Shown here piece after piece: positions 26,220-35,617 of a DNA stretch of 64,000 nucleotides. This DNA is from Hyphomicrobium_A sp963782555 (GTDB lineage Bacteria; Pseudomonadota; Alphaproteobacteria; Rhizobiales; Hyphomicrobiaceae): assembly GCA_963782555.1 (NCBI GenBank), contig CAWAKB010000001.1:744001-808000 (forward strand). The letters run 5' to 3'. The notes beneath the pieces were generated by a model. That model did no database searches, was not told the DNA's origin, and saw only the letters and a program-made list of their open reading frames with translations. Every line of letters begins with the position of its first letter. Positions within the stretch are counted from its first letter, which is position 1. The position numbers were made by a program, and so were the translations under genes.

Positions 26220-28193
26220 CTAAGCCACCATCCGGCCCTTGGCCTGCGGGCTGCGAAGGAACATCGTGGCCTCCTCGATGGGCATCGGCTTGCCGAAGTA
26301 GTTGCCTTGCGCGAGCGTGCAGCCTTTGGCCTTGAGGTAGTCGGCGTCGCGCTCGGTCTCGACGCCTTCCGCGATTGTTACGACGTTGAGGCTCTTGCCG
26401 AGGCCGAGAATCGCGGTGACCACCTTGCCGCTCTCCTTTCGCTCCTTCATGGAGCGGATGAACGATCGGTCGATCTTGATCACGTCGATGGGGAGCTCCG
26501 ACAGGTAGAACAAGCTCGAGTAACCGGTGCCGAAATCGTCGAGCGCCACCTGAATCCCGAGGGACTTGAGCGAGGAGATGACGTGCTCTGCCGCCGGCAA
26601 ATCGGTGACGAGCGCGGTCTCGGTCAGCTCCACCTCGAGGCGGTGCGGGGCAAAGCCCGTCTCGTTCAACACCGCCACGATCTTATCGGCAAGGGAAGCG
26701 TCCTGGATCTGCTGGGGCGCAATGTTGACGGCAAGCGTGATGTCCTCCGGGAACGCGCGCGCCTTCAGGCAGGCGCTACGCAAGAGTGCCATGGTCAGCT
26801 CGTGAATGAGGCCGGTCGACTCGGCCAGCGGAATGAAGGTGTCGGGTTGCAAGAGACCTCGCGTGGGGTGGGGCCAACGGCAGAGAATCTCGAAGCTCAC
26901 CGTCTTGCCGCTGCGAAGGTCGACGACGGGTTGGAAGTGGGGGAGGAGCGTTCCCTGCGTGATCGCGGTGCGCAGCTCCTCTTCGAGCTCGGTGCGCTGG
27001 TCCGTATCGGCATCAAGCGCGGCATCGTACGCCATCGCGCCCCCCGGGGCGTTTTGCTTCCCATAGCGCAAAGCGAGGTCGGCCTTGCGGATCAGCTCCT
27101 CGTCGGTCGTGGCGTCGCGCGGGTAGATGGCGCTGCCGACGCTGGCGCCGATCTGCAGCCTGAGGCCATCGAGACACATGGGCTGCAACAGCGCCTCCAC
27201 GACCTGGCGCCCCATGCGGCGGACCGCCTCGTCGCTTCCTTCGAATGCAAGAACGGCAAGGAACTCGTCGCCGCCGTAGCGCGCCTGCACACGGGCGAAG
27301 GGGAGCGTCGCGGCCAGCCTGTAGGCAACCTGCTTGAGCACGAGGTCGCCCACCAAATGGCCGTGCTGGTCGTTGATCGGCTTGAAGCGGTCAAGATCGA
27401 TCATGAGGACGGCGAGCTTGGTATGGTGTTGTTTTGCCTGCGCGAGCGCGCCTTTGAGCTCGCTGAACAGGGCGCGCCGGTTGGCGAGCCCCGTCAGCGC
27501 GTCGTTCATGGCCAGGCTACGAATGGTGCCTTCGGCGCGCACGAACGCCGATTGCGAGCGCGCCAAACTCAGGTTGAGCCGGTACCAGAGCAGGTAGGCG
27601 CCGAGCCCGCACAGGACGATGATGAGCGGAAGCGCGATCTCTGTCCGGTGCTGCAGGCTCAAGAGTTGGCGGCGGACGTTGGCGATCGTGCCTTCGAAGA
27701 GTGCACCCGTGCCTTGGGCCAAGACCTGCTTATTGTGGGCGAAGAGACCGCTGTCGAGCAGACGGCGCGCCCCCTTCGGGTCGCCCTTGCTCAAGGCTGC
27801 GAGTGCCGATCTTTCCAGCGCGATCAGACGATCATTGGCAGCGCGCGTCTTGCTGTCGAAAGTTTTGGCGACAGGCGTATTGGCGAGCGCCGCGGCCCGG
27901 CCGATGGCGTTGCGGATGATCGGCACATTGGCCTCATAGCGGTCGAGCCAACGCCGCTCGCCGGTCGCCGTCGCCATGTTCGCCGACATGGTGAGCCGCT
28001 CGTCGGCCAGCAGGATATCGGACGCCGCCTGGTCGGTGGCCAGCAGCTCCAGCATCGCGGCCCTTTGGGCCCGCTCGAAGGTTGTGCGCTCGATGATAAC
28101 GGCTGTGACCATGACGGCCGCGCCGGCGAGCGCTATCAGCACCGTTCGCCTGGCGGTCGTCGCCGTATGTTTCATGATCGCAGTTGTGGGCAT
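26220..28193 (-). CDS. Membrane GGDEF-EAL c-di-GMP protein
   Basis: A 657-aa bifunctional-type protein. Two membrane helices (around 15-35 and 187-205) flank a helical sensor region of about 150 residues. The GGDEF domain keeps ARYGGDEFLA and DLDRFKPIND. The EAL domain keeps FEILCRW, DDFGTGYSS, KIDRSFI and EGVETE, so both synthesis and hydrolysis of c-di-GMP are possible, and phosphodiesterase activity looks intact. It is one of the enzymes that could set the signal read by the PilZ glucan synthase. ATG 28193 is used; a second ATG six codons on is equally possible. Confidence 0.92.
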   Translation of the reverse strand: MPTTAIMKHTATTARRTVLIALAGAAVMVTAVIIERTTFERAQRAAMLELLATDQAASDILLADERLTMSANMATATGERRWLDRYEANVPIIRNAIGRAAALANTPVAKTFDSKTRAANDRLIALERSALAALSKGDPKGARRLLDSGLFAHNKQVLAQGTGALFEGTIANVRRQLLSLQHRTEIALPLIIVLCGLGAYLLWYRLNLSLARSQSAFVRAEGTIRSLAMNDALTGLANRRALFSELKGALAQAKQHHTKLAVLMIDLDRFKPINDQHGHLVGDLVLKQVAYRLAATLPFARVQARYGGDEFLAVLAFEGSDEAVRRMGRQVVEALLQPMCLDGLRLQIGASVGSAIYPRDATTDEELIRKADLALRYGKQNAPGGAMAYDAALDADTDQRTELEEELRTAITQGTLLPHFQPVVDLRSGKTVSFEILCRWPHPTRGLLQPDTFIPLAESTGLIHELTMALLRSACLKARAFPEDITLAVNIAPQQIQDASLADKIVAVLNETGFAPHRLEVELTETALVTDLPAAEHVISSLKSLGIQVALDDFGTGYSSLFYLSELPIDVIKIDRSFIRSMKERKESGKVVTAILGLGKSLNVVTIAEGVETERDADYLKAKGCTLAQGNYFGKPMPIEEATMFLRSPQAKGRMVA

Positions 28194-28342
28194 GGGGCAA
28201 TTGAGGCGGCCAAGGCTTAAGAAAGAACGCCCGCGGATCGCTTAGCGGCCTGTAAGGTTAACCTGCGGTCTCTGCAACGCTAAACGCGCGTTTGCGCGGG
28301 GGCAGCGCGCCCTTGGCGTGCGACCAAAGTAGGAGGGCGCTC

Positions 28343-28705
28343 TCAGTGCGAGGGGCTCTCCGCCGGAGCCGCATCAGCGTCGCCGGATCCGCTCGCGCGC
28401 TCGCGGCACGCCGGGATGTCGCGGCCTTCCGCACACATCTCCGCGACGTAGCGCTCCCAATAACCTTTGAATGCGTGCGGGCCGTTGGGATGGGAGTGCG
28501 TAAAGACAATCGCTCCGATGTAGGTCACAAGACCCAAGGACCAGACCACGACGGTCGTCGTTGCGACCCACCGACGTTTGGTCCGTCTGACCCAGGCGGG
28601 CCGGATGAGGCCCGCGATGAGATAGATCGCGCCGCCGCCCAGGCAGATGAGGAAGAGAAGGGCGGCAAGCCCCTGTATCATGGTCAGTTGGTCTGAGCTC
28701 AGCAT
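28343..28705 (-). CDS. Hypothetical two-helix membrane protein
   Basis: A 120-aa protein with two hydrophobic helices (MIQGLAALLFLICLGGGAI and VATTTVVVWSLGLVTYIGAI) joined by a basic loop, and a polar C-terminus with two Cys (MCAEGRDIPACRER). No family recognised. ATG 28705 is preferred over a TTG five codons earlier. It stands alone between the GGDEF-EAL and lysR genes. Confidence 0.6.
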   Translation of the reverse strand: MLSSDQLTMIQGLAALLFLICLGGGAIYLIAGLIRPAWVRRTKRRWVATTTVVVWSLGLVTYIGAIVFTHSHPNGPHAFKGYWERYVAEMCAEGRDIPACRERASGSGDADAAPAESPSH

Positions 28706-28830
28706 CGCCCGTCTCGGCAAGGATCAAGAAATCGGCGCTCCGCCAAGTCCCTAACGCATGCGCCGCGGCGGGACCAGTTGCGCCAGAGCACAGCCCTGAC
28801 AAAAAGCAATGCGCCTCGGCAAATCCCGGC

Positions 28831-29736
28831 TCAGCCGCGGCGCGCCCCACCAGGGCGCGACTTCGCCACCAGTGCCAGCAGCGCGTCGGCAGCGCGGCTG
28901 CGATAGCGCTCGCGATGGCAAAGAACGTGGTAGGCGCGGTCGGGAAGTTTAAAGCTGACCTTGTGGAGGAGCCCGGCCTCGATGCCGGGTGCTGCGACCG
29001 AGGCCGACAGCGCGGTGGCGCCGAGACCGGCCTCGACGGCGGCGCGCACACCTTCGTTGGAGGGGATCTCAAGCTCGACGCGCAAAGCGCTCAAGGAGAT
29101 GCCATGCCGGTTGAGCGCCTCCTCGAAGACCGATCGCGTTCCCGATCCGGGCTCGCGCAGCACCCAACTGCCGGCCAGAAGATCGTCAGGGGAAAGGCGC
29201 TTACGTCCTACCCACGGATGCTCGCGGCCGACGACGACGATCAATTGGTCGCGCGCGACCGGTGTTGAGAGGAAGCGCTCTCCGGCAACCGCTCCTTCGA
29301 CGAAACCCAATTCCGCCGTTCCGCTCTCGACGGCGTCCGCGACCTCTCTGGTGTTGCCGATGGCGAGGTGGATCGCGATCTGCGGATAGGCGCGCCGAAA
29401 CGCGACGAGGTGACGGGGCAGCCAGTAGCCGGCAATGGTCTGGCTCGCCTGCACGGTGAGCGTGCCGCGCTTGAGAGTGCCGAATTCGCCGAGCGCGCGC
29501 TCGGCCGCCTCAGCCCGCGCCAGCACCGCCCGCGCCTCCCCCAGGAACGCCTGGCCGGCTTCGGTCAAGGCGATGCGCCGGCCCACGCGGTTAAACAGCT
29601 TGGTGTCGTGCTCCGCCTCCAGGGCGGCAATGGCATGGCTCGCCGCCGATTGCGCCAGATTGAGCGCTTGCGCGCCTTGGGTGACGTGTTGGCGCTCGGC
29701 GACGGCGACGAAGATGCGAAGCTGCTCCAGGGTCAT
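28831..29736 (-). CDS. LysR-family regulator (CbbR/YeiE-like)
   Basis: A 301-aa LysR protein. The HTH is at residues 1-60 (MTLEQLRIFVAVAERQHVTQ; AAIAALEAEHDTKLFNRVGR reads as the usual recognition and wing region). The effector domain resembles the CbbR/YeiE subgroup (GELGFVEG-like segment, RDQLIVVVGREHPW). It is divergent from a TDT-family exporter and probably controls it through the palindrome at 29757-29772. ATG 29736 removes a 42-codon non-family extension. Confidence 0.9.
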   Translation of the reverse strand: MTLEQLRIFVAVAERQHVTQGAQALNLAQSAASHAIAALEAEHDTKLFNRVGRRIALTEAGQAFLGEARAVLARAEAAERALGEFGTLKRGTLTVQASQTIAGYWLPRHLVAFRRAYPQIAIHLAIGNTREVADAVESGTAELGFVEGAVAGERFLSTPVARDQLIVVVGREHPWVGRKRLSPDDLLAGSWVLREPGSGTRSVFEEALNRHGISLSALRVELEIPSNEGVRAAVEAGLGATALSASVAAPGIEAGLLHKVSFKLPDRAYHVLCHRERYRSRAADALLALVAKSRPGGARRG

Positions 29737-29756
29737 GACGGCCTCGATATATGATC

Positions 29757-29772
29757 TATAATAGTGATTATA
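29757..29772. promoter_or_regulatory. Candidate LysR operator between lysR and TDT exporter
   Basis: TATAAT and ATTATA flank AGTG in the AT-rich divergent gap, 20 bases from the lysR start. The symmetry fits LysR-type binding. TATAAT could also be part of a -10 box. Confidence 0.45.
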
Positions 29773-29861
29773 AACAGCAAAAATATCTATTGGAAAGATT
29801 GATTGCCGCCGCGCAGATTCTGCCGGCGCGGGCAAACCGCGTCGTGGGAACGGAGGCGACA

Positions 29862-31061
29862 ATGGTGAGCACGTCTCAGTACGGGGAGAGCTTGGGCGGC
29901 TTTGGTACCGCTGCCTCGCCTCCGATCGAAAGCGGCTTGGGCGCGATCGTGCGCCAGTTCACGCCGAACTGGTTCACGGTGACGATGGGAACCGGCGTCC
30001 TGCCGCTGACGCTCTACCAGCTCGCCGGCGGGGTCGCGATCGTGCATCGCATCGCGGTCGGGCTGTGGCTCTTCAATATCGCGCTGTTTGCCCTTTTCAG
30101 CCTGCTCTACGCCGCCCGCTGGGTCTTCTTCTTCGATGGCGCGCGCCGCATCTTCGCGCACCCCGTCGCCTCGATGTTCTTCGGCGCCATCCCCATGGGG
30201 CTCGCCACGATCCTCAACGGCTTCATCGTGTTCGGCGTCCCGCTTTGGGGTGCCCGCGCCCTCGCAATCGCCCATGCCCTGTGGTGGGTCGACGTGGTCC
30301 TGGCGGTGGCCTGCGGTCTCCTCATCCCCTTCCTCATGTTCACGCGGCAGGAGCACAGCGTCGAAAAGATGACCGCGGTCTGGCTGTTGCCGATCGTGGC
30401 CGCCGAGGTTGCGGCGGCGAGCGGGGGCTTGCTCGTGCCCCATCTGCCCGCGTCCGAAGCTGCGAGCGTGCTGTTCCTCAGCTATGCCCTGTGGGCCTTC
30501 TCGGTGCCGCTGGCGATGAGCGTGCTCGTTATCCTGGTTTTGCGGCTCGCGCTCTACAAGCTGCCCGATCGCGACATGGCGGTGTCGGGCTGGCTGGCGC
30601 TTGGTCCGATCGGGACGGGTGCACTGGGGCTGGTGCTGCTGGGGGCTGCCGCGCCTGGCGTGCTCGCTGGCAGTCTTCCGCACGTGGGCGATGCAGCCTT
30701 CGGCCTCGGCATTGTCGGCGGCACCATCCTGTGGGGCTATGGCGTCTGGTGGATCCTGCTCGCCGCATTGAAAACCGTGCGCTACGCGAAACAGGGCATG
30801 CCGTTCAATCTCGGATGGTGGGGCTTCACCTTCCCGCTCGGTGTCTACGCGCTGGCAACGCTGGCACTGGCGCATGCAACGCACGTTACCTTCTTCTTGG
30901 TCACCGGCGGTGTGCTCGTCGCCTGTCTCACCGCATTCTGGGTCACGGTGGCGGCGCGCACCCTGCACGGCGCCTGGCACGGCTATCTCTTCGACGCACC
31001 GTGCTTGCGCGGTGCGCCGATCGAGATGTTGCAGGCGGAGGCTGTGCCCGCTATCGGCTAG
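29862..31061 (+). CDS. TDT-family (TehA/SLAC1/SSU1) exporter
   Basis: A 399-aa protein with about ten hydrophobic helices. FTPNWFTVTMGTGVLPLTLYQL is represented here by PNWFTVTMGTG, the first-helix signature of the tellurite-resistance/dicarboxylate transporter family that includes TehA, SLAC1 and the sulfite exporter Ssu1. GGAGG lies 5 bases before ATG 29862. Sulfite or another small anion is the likely substrate, by analogy with LysR-linked family members. Divergent from its probable regulator. Confidence 0.85.
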   Translation: MVSTSQYGESLGGFGTAASPPIESGLGAIVRQFTPNWFTVTMGTGVLPLTLYQLAGGVAIVHRIAVGLWLFNIALFALFSLLYAARWVFFFDGARRIFAHPVASMFFGAIPMGLATILNGFIVFGVPLWGARALAIAHALWWVDVVLAVACGLLIPFLMFTRQEHSVEKMTAVWLLPIVAAEVAAASGGLLVPHLPASEAASVLFLSYALWAFSVPLAMSVLVILVLRLALYKLPDRDMAVSGWLALGPIGTGALGLVLLGAAAPGVLAGSLPHVGDAAFGLGIVGGTILWGYGVWWILLAALKTVRYAKQGMPFNLGWWGFTFPLGVYALATLALAHATHVTFFLVTGGVLVACLTAFWVTVAARTLHGAWHGYLFDAPCLRGAPIEMLQAEAVPAIG

Positions 31062-31202
31062 CTCATGGCGAGCGGTTGCGGCGCTCGCTCACTCCGGACA
31101 CGTGTCGGGGGCGAGCTGCACAACGGCCTCTGCTAGACTGCGCAACGTGATTTGCGACCGGTCCACGGGTCGCACGGCGATGCAGCAGAGGGACGGACAG
31201 CC

Positions 31203-32087
31203 ATGCAGGTTGGGTTCATCGGTTTGGGGCGCATGGGCTCGGGAATCGCGGCCAATCTCTTGCAAGCGGGGCACGCGGTCACTGTCTACAATCGAACGCG
31301 CGCCAAGGCGGAGCCACTCGCTGCACGCGGCGCGACGATTGCCGACACTGCGGCCGATGCCTGCAAGGGCGACGCCGTGTTCACCATGCTCGCCAACGAC
31401 GACGCCGTCGAGGGGGTGGTCTGCGGGGAGGGCGGTATCCTCGCCAGCCTCCCGCAAGGGGCAACGCACGTTTCGTCGAGCACCATAAGCGTCGCCTTGT
31501 CGAAGCGGCTCGCCGCGGCGCACCGCGAAGCCGGGCAGCACTTCGTTGCAGCGCCCGTGTTCGGGCGTCCTGATGCGGCCGCTGCCGGTAAGCTCTTCGT
31601 CGTCGCTGCCGGAGCACCGGAAGCCTTGCGCAAGGCCGCGCCGCTTCTGGAGGCCATCGGGCAGAGGACGTTCACCGTAGGGGAGACGCCCGAGACGGCC
31701 AACCTCGTCAAGCTCAGCGGCAACTTTCTGATTGCAGCGGTGATCGAGTTCCTGGGCGAGGCGATGGCGCTGGTGAGCAAAGCCGGGGTGGACAAGCACC
31801 AGTACATCGACATCCTTACCTCGACGCTGTTCGGAGCCCCCGTCTACAAGACCTACGGCGCCCTCCTCGCCGACGCCAAGTTCGAGCCGGCCGGCTTTGC
31901 CGCACCGCTCGGTCTGAAGGACGTGCGGCTGACGCTCGCCGCCGCCGAGGACTTGCGCGTGCCGCTTCCGCTCGCGAGCCTGCTGCGCGACCGCTTTCTG
32001 ACGCTGCTTGCCCACGGCGGCGACAAGCTGGACTGGTCGGCGATCGGTGAGCTTGCCGCCAAGGACGCCGGAGTAGAGGGAAAGTGA
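31203..32087 (+). CDS. NAD(P)-dependent beta-hydroxyacid dehydrogenase
   Basis: A 294-aa enzyme of the 3-hydroxyisobutyrate/glyoxylate reductase family. MQVGFIGLGRMGSGIAANLL is a Rossmann GxGxxG start, and YNRTRAKAEPL suggests NADP preference. The catalytic-Lys region is NLVKLSGNFLIAA. GAGGGA lies upstream of ATG 31203. The substrate is probably succinic semialdehyde, glyoxylate or a similar compound. Convergent with the RmlD-like gene. Confidence 0.85.
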   Translation: MQVGFIGLGRMGSGIAANLLQAGHAVTVYNRTRAKAEPLAARGATIADTAADACKGDAVFTMLANDDAVEGVVCGEGGILASLPQGATHVSSSTISVALSKRLAAAHREAGQHFVAAPVFGRPDAAAAGKLFVVAAGAPEALRKAAPLLEAIGQRTFTVGETPETANLVKLSGNFLIAAVIEFLGEAMALVSKAGVDKHQYIDILTSTLFGAPVYKTYGALLADAKFEPAGFAAPLGLKDVRLTLAAAEDLRVPLPLASLLRDRFLTLLAHGGDKLDWSAIGELAAKDAGVEGK

Positions 32088-32111
32088 TGCGCTGCAACTC
32101 CATCTTGCGTC

Positions 32112-33014
32112 CTAGCTGCTGCCCAAGAGCCGCTCCACGCACGCCGCCACGCCCTCCTGCCACGCAGGCAGGCGCACGCCGAACGTGCGCTCGAGCTTGG
32201 CGCAGTCGAGCTGCGAGTTCATCGGGCGCTGGGCCGGCGTCGGGTAGTCCGCGCTTCTGATGGGCTCGACCTGGGCGCAAGGCCCGCCGAGCTCAGCGGA
32301 GTGGCGGAACACCTCTTCGGCGAAGCCGCGCCACGTCGTCGTGCCGGTGCCGGCCGCGTGATAGACGCCCCAGGGTCCGTCCTCGGAGCCCTTGTCGCCT
32401 TTGCGTGCCGACAACTGCCGCGCGAGCTCCAGGATGGCTGAGACGAGATGCGGCGCGTAGGTGGGGCTGCCGCGCTGGTCGTCGACGACGCGCACGCGCT
32501 CCTGCTCGGCTGCCTGCGCCAGCATGGTCTTGACAAAGTTGCGCCCCGTCGGGCTGAAGATCCAGGACGTGCGCAGGATCACATGGCGCGGGTTTGCTTG
32601 CGCGACCGCGGCCTCGCCTTCGAGCTTGGAGCGCCCGAACACGGTGGCGGGCTCGGCTGCGTCGTCCTCGACGTAAGGCTCAGCCTTGTGCCCGTCGTAG
32701 ACGTAATCCGTCGAGATGTGGATGATCGGGATTTGGCGCCGTGCAGCCGCCTCGGCCAGCATGCGCGCCCCGTCACGGTTCAAGGCGAAGGCGCGCTCCA
32801 TGTCGGTCTCGGCCTTGTCGACCGCGGTATAGGCCGCCGAGTTGATGACAATCGTCGGCTCGATCTGGGAGAGCGCCCGCTCGATCGACTTGGCCGAGCA
32901 GATATCGAGCGCGGCGCGGCCGACCGCGCACGCTTTCACGTCGGGGCAGGCGGGCGCCGCCTCGACGAGCCCGCGCGCGATCTGTCCCTGCCAGCCGGCG
33001 ATCAAGAGACGCAT
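32112..33014 (-). CDS. RmlD-like dTDP-4-dehydrorhamnose reductase, catalytic Tyr replaced by Phe
   Basis: A 300-aa extended SDR. MRLLIAGWQGQIARGL is the nucleotide site, and INSAAYTAVDKAE, HISTDYVYDG, SPTYAP and PMNSQLDCAKLE follow the RmlD (rfbD) family order closely. The YxxxK motif reads FGRSK (codon TTC), so the catalytic tyrosine is missing while the Lys is kept. RmlD reduces dTDP-4-keto-rhamnose to dTDP-rhamnose; with Phe the activity should be low or lost unless another residue substitutes. No rmlA, B or C is nearby. Confidence 0.82.
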   Translation of the reverse strand: MRLLIAGWQGQIARGLVEAAPACPDVKACAVGRAALDICSAKSIERALSQIEPTIVINSAAYTAVDKAETDMERAFALNRDGARMLAEAAARRQIPIIHISTDYVYDGHKAEPYVEDDAAEPATVFGRSKLEGEAAVAQANPRHVILRTSWIFSPTGRNFVKTMLAQAAEQERVRVVDDQRGSPTYAPHLVSAILELARQLSARKGDKGSEDGPWGVYHAAGTGTTTWRGFAEEVFRHSAELGGPCAQVEPIRSADYPTPAQRPMNSQLDCAKLERTFGVRLPAWQEGVAACVERLLGSS

Positions 33015-33323
33015 GGCCTTATCCGTCCTCTAGCCCCAAGGCAAAAACATGGCTCGCGGCGCGCCGGCTGCATTTGAGCGTTAATGACCCTGAGAAAGAT
33101 GAGCACGAGGCCGACCGTAGCGAGAAAGCGGATCGCGAGTTACGCGCACGAGGAGCACGAGCAGAGCATGCGACAACCGCGCGATCATGTGCCGCTCCCC
33201 CGAATATGCGCGCTGTTTAAGGGAAGATTCGCTCAACCGCGAGTATGCCGGTCTGGTCGTTTCCCGCCAACTCCGCTAAGGAGGAAAAGGCGACGGGGGC
33301 AGCAAGGAGCGCATGGACACATA
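33015..33323. other. Divergent gap without gene
   Basis: 309 bases between the rmlD-like and MBL genes. A reading frame runs through it into the MBL gene, but its residues are very basic and low-quality. I see only the expected promoters, no motif. Confidence 0.4.
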
Positions 33324-34028
33324 ATGTCGGATACCTCCAAGGCCACAGGCGCCGCCCCGCAGAAGCAGGGGCTCAAGGCGGCGATCATTCCCGTCACCCC
33401 CTTCCAGCAGAACTGCACCCTGATCTGGGACCCCGCGACCATGACAGGCGCCGTCGTCGATCCCGGCGGCGACTTGGAGCAGATCGAGCGCGCCATTGCC
33501 CAGGTCGGCATGAAGCCCGAGAAGATCATCCTGACCCATGGCCACATCGATCACGCCGGCGGCGCGGCCGAATTGAAGGAGCGGCTCGGCGGTGTGCCGA
33601 TCGAGGGTCCGCACGAGGCCGAGCGGCCGCTGCTCGACAAGCTTGCCGAGCAGGGCCAGGCCTACGGCATGCTGACGGCGCGGCCCGTCACACCGGACCG
33701 CTGGCTCGATGAGGGCGACACGGTCACGGTCGCCGGTCATACATTCGAGGTGCTGCATTGCCCCGGCCATTCGCCGGGATCGGTGGTCCTCGTCGACCGG
33801 CCGCAGCGGTTTGCCCTCGTCGGCGACGTGTTGTTCCAAGGCTCGATCGGCCGCACCGATCTTCCCTATGGCAATCACGAGGCGCTGTTGACGGCGATCC
33901 GCACCAAGCTTCTGCCGCTCGGCGACGAGTTCGCGTTCATTTGCGGGCACGGGCCGATGAGCACCATCGGGCATGAGCGCCAGACCAACCCGTTCCTCGT
34001 GGCTGACGCCGGCTCGTCTTACGCCTGA
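33324..34028 (+). CDS. MBL-fold hydrolase (YcbL/glyoxalase II-like)
   Basis: A 234-aa metallo-beta-lactamase-fold enzyme. The metal motif is THGHIDHAGG (HxHxDH), with further ligands in CPGHSPGSV, VGDVLF and CGHGPMST. Its short length, lacking a separate substrate domain, fits the YcbL-type glyoxalase II-like group that cleaves glutathione thioesters. ATG 33324 gives the family N-terminus (IPVTPFQQNCTL near residue 22). Single gene. Confidence 0.88.
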   Translation: MSDTSKATGAAPQKQGLKAAIIPVTPFQQNCTLIWDPATMTGAVVDPGGDLEQIERAIAQVGMKPEKIILTHGHIDHAGGAAELKERLGGVPIEGPHEAERPLLDKLAEQGQAYGMLTARPVTPDRWLDEGDTVTVAGHTFEVLHCPGHSPGSVVLVDRPQRFALVGDVLFQGSIGRTDLPYGNHEALLTAIRTKLLPLGDEFAFICGHGPMSTIGHERQTNPFLVADAGSSYA

Positions 34029-34137
34029 GCACGCAGGCGGAAGGCGCAATAGCATAGCGTACCGCACGGCAGACCAGCGGGCTGCGCTTTCGCTCGTCCG
34101 CTCTGCGATTGCCTGGATTGGTGAAGAGCGCGTGGCC

Positions 34138-34507
34138 CTAGAACGGCAGCTCGCGCGACCAGGTGAGGCACCCGAGCACCCCGCACTCGGCATCCAAGGT
34201 GCCCGCGCCGATGGGCGAGCCGTTGTCGATGACGGCGTCCCAGATGTCGACGGTCTCCACGCGCAAGGTCTCACTGCAGGTGGTGCGGCAGTAGACCCAG
34301 GTGCCGTGCGGCAGGCGGATCTGATAGCCGACCGGAGTCTTGCGGTAGGGGGCCCTCACCGAGCCGTTGCCGTAATGGCTGTGGGCGATGACCGTTCCCA
34401 GGATCGGCCCGTGGCCGTAGCGGGTGTCGGCATCGGCTGCCATGACGCTGGCGCACAGGGCTGCGGAGGCGACGACACCAGCGGCAGCGAATTCGAGAAA
34501 GGCTCAT
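34138..34507 (-). pseudogene. Small secreted protein with apparent frameshift in its signal peptide
   Basis: The open frame from ATG 34443 encodes 101 aa with no signal peptide (ends CGVLGCLTWSRELPF). Reading upstream in that frame gives AAAGVVASAALCASVMAAD, a perfect signal peptide end, but no start codon before a stop. An ATG with GGAG ahead lies at 34507 in a frame one base off and would supply the missing MSLSR start. A single-base change near 34485-34495 would restore one protein of about 122 aa. The mature part has four Cys. Function unknown. Confidence 0.5.
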
Positions 34508-34680
34508 GAGGTTCTCCGGCCAAGATGCGCCGGCCTCGGCAAGGCCTGGGCGCTGATGCTCCAACGCACGATACCTACCCACGCCCAGTACACGTACGAT
34601 ACCATGTCCTTGCGGAGTTGCGGCCCTATGGCCCGCAACTCACGCGTCTCCTGTGGCGCGCGCGCACCGGAGGAGACGGC

Positions 34681-35169
34681 TCAGCCGACGCGCGCAAAAG
34701 TAATGCTCACGCCCTTCAATGCCGAGCCCTCGGTCGAGAGCGACACCGACTGGCTCGACCCGCCGATCGACACCGATAGGGAGCCCTTCAGCGCGGCGCC
34801 GTCGATCGACAGGCGCAGCTTGGAATCGGTGGCGCTGCCCGAGATGGTGCCGGTCTGGTTGTAATTGCGCTCCTCCCAGGTGCCGGTGACCCTGCCGCCG
34901 GCATACTTGAGGACCGAGCGCAGCTCGACCTTGGTGGACGGGTTGGCGCAGATGATATTGAGGCGCAGCTCCGATGCGCCCGAGCCCGAATAGTAGCCCT
35001 TGCACGACAGCCGCTCGCGCTTGCCGCCTTCGAGCCGCGCCGTGCCCTTGCCGCTCCATGTGCCCACCAGGGCTGAGAAGGGGCTGCCGGCAACCGCCGG
35101 TACGCCAAGCAGCAGGACCGCCGACACACTCGCTGCCAGGACGGTCATCATCCCCCTGAAAAAGCTCAC
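34681..35169 (-). CDS. Secreted hypothetical protein
   Basis: A 162-aa exported protein. GTG 35169 has GGAGG upstream at the right distance, and the sequence then gives a signal peptide (MMTVLAASVSAVLLLGVPAV) cleaved near AVAGS. The mature part is rich in Gly, Ser and Thr with repeated beta-type stretches (LVGTWSGKGTARL, GTWEERNYNQTGTISG), resembling a lipocalin-like or immunoglobulin-like beta barrel. Two Cys (LSCKGYY, IICANP). Family not identified. Confidence 0.65.
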   Translation of the reverse strand: MSFFRGMMTVLAASVSAVLLLGVPAVAGSPFSALVGTWSGKGTARLEGGKRERLSCKGYYSGSGASELRLNIICANPSTKVELRSVLKYAGGRVTGTWEERNYNQTGTISGSATDSKLRLSIDGAALKGSLSVSIGGSSQSVSLSTEGSALKGVSITFARVG

Positions 35170-35475
35170 CTCACACCTCCAAAGCCCGCAGAATCCGAAC
35201 GGAATCGTAGCCACCACTATCGCGCCACAGGCCGGATTTGACCAGCAACCCGGGCCACACATACCCAGGAATCGCCTGATAACGCTGCTTACCGACCCTT
35301 CTGGGCGCCCTCGAAACTGTCCCAAATTCCCACAAGCATAGTTAAATAAGTATCTCGCCCTGGCATCGACAACCCGGGGTCTTGCAGAAAGTTGCCGGCG
35401 GGCGGGCGGCGCGCCGCGTTCTTGCACGCAAGCGCGCTGCGGCTATAGTGCGCCGCCTTTGCGCGAGCAGCGCCT

Positions 35476-35565
35476 GGAGGGGTGGCCGAGTGGCTGAAGG
35501 CGCACGCTTGGAAAGCGTGTGGGCGGGAAACCGTCTCGTGGGTTCGAATCCCACCCCCTCCGCCA
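35476..35565 (+). tRNA. tRNA-Ser (GGA)
   Basis: A 90-nt class II cloverleaf. Acceptor GGAGGGG pairs with CCCCTCC, discriminator G, and CCA is encoded. The anticodon stem CACGC/GCGTG encloses TTGGAAA, giving GGA. There is the long variable arm of serine tRNAs and a T arm with GTTCGAATC. Confidence 0.95.
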
Positions 35566-35617
35566 GTCTTCCTTTAGTAAACTCAACAGACGGGTTGCCC
35601 GCCACCCGGCCGCTCAG

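Noticed and set aside
26307..28220. 637-aa plus-strand ORF
   Set aside because: It is the shadow of the GGDEF-EAL gene on the other strand; His/Arg-rich and without motifs.
35342..35605. Minus-strand ORF of 87 aa with AEGVGFEPTRR
   Set aside because: It is the antisense reading of tRNA-Ser, a well-known spurious protein.
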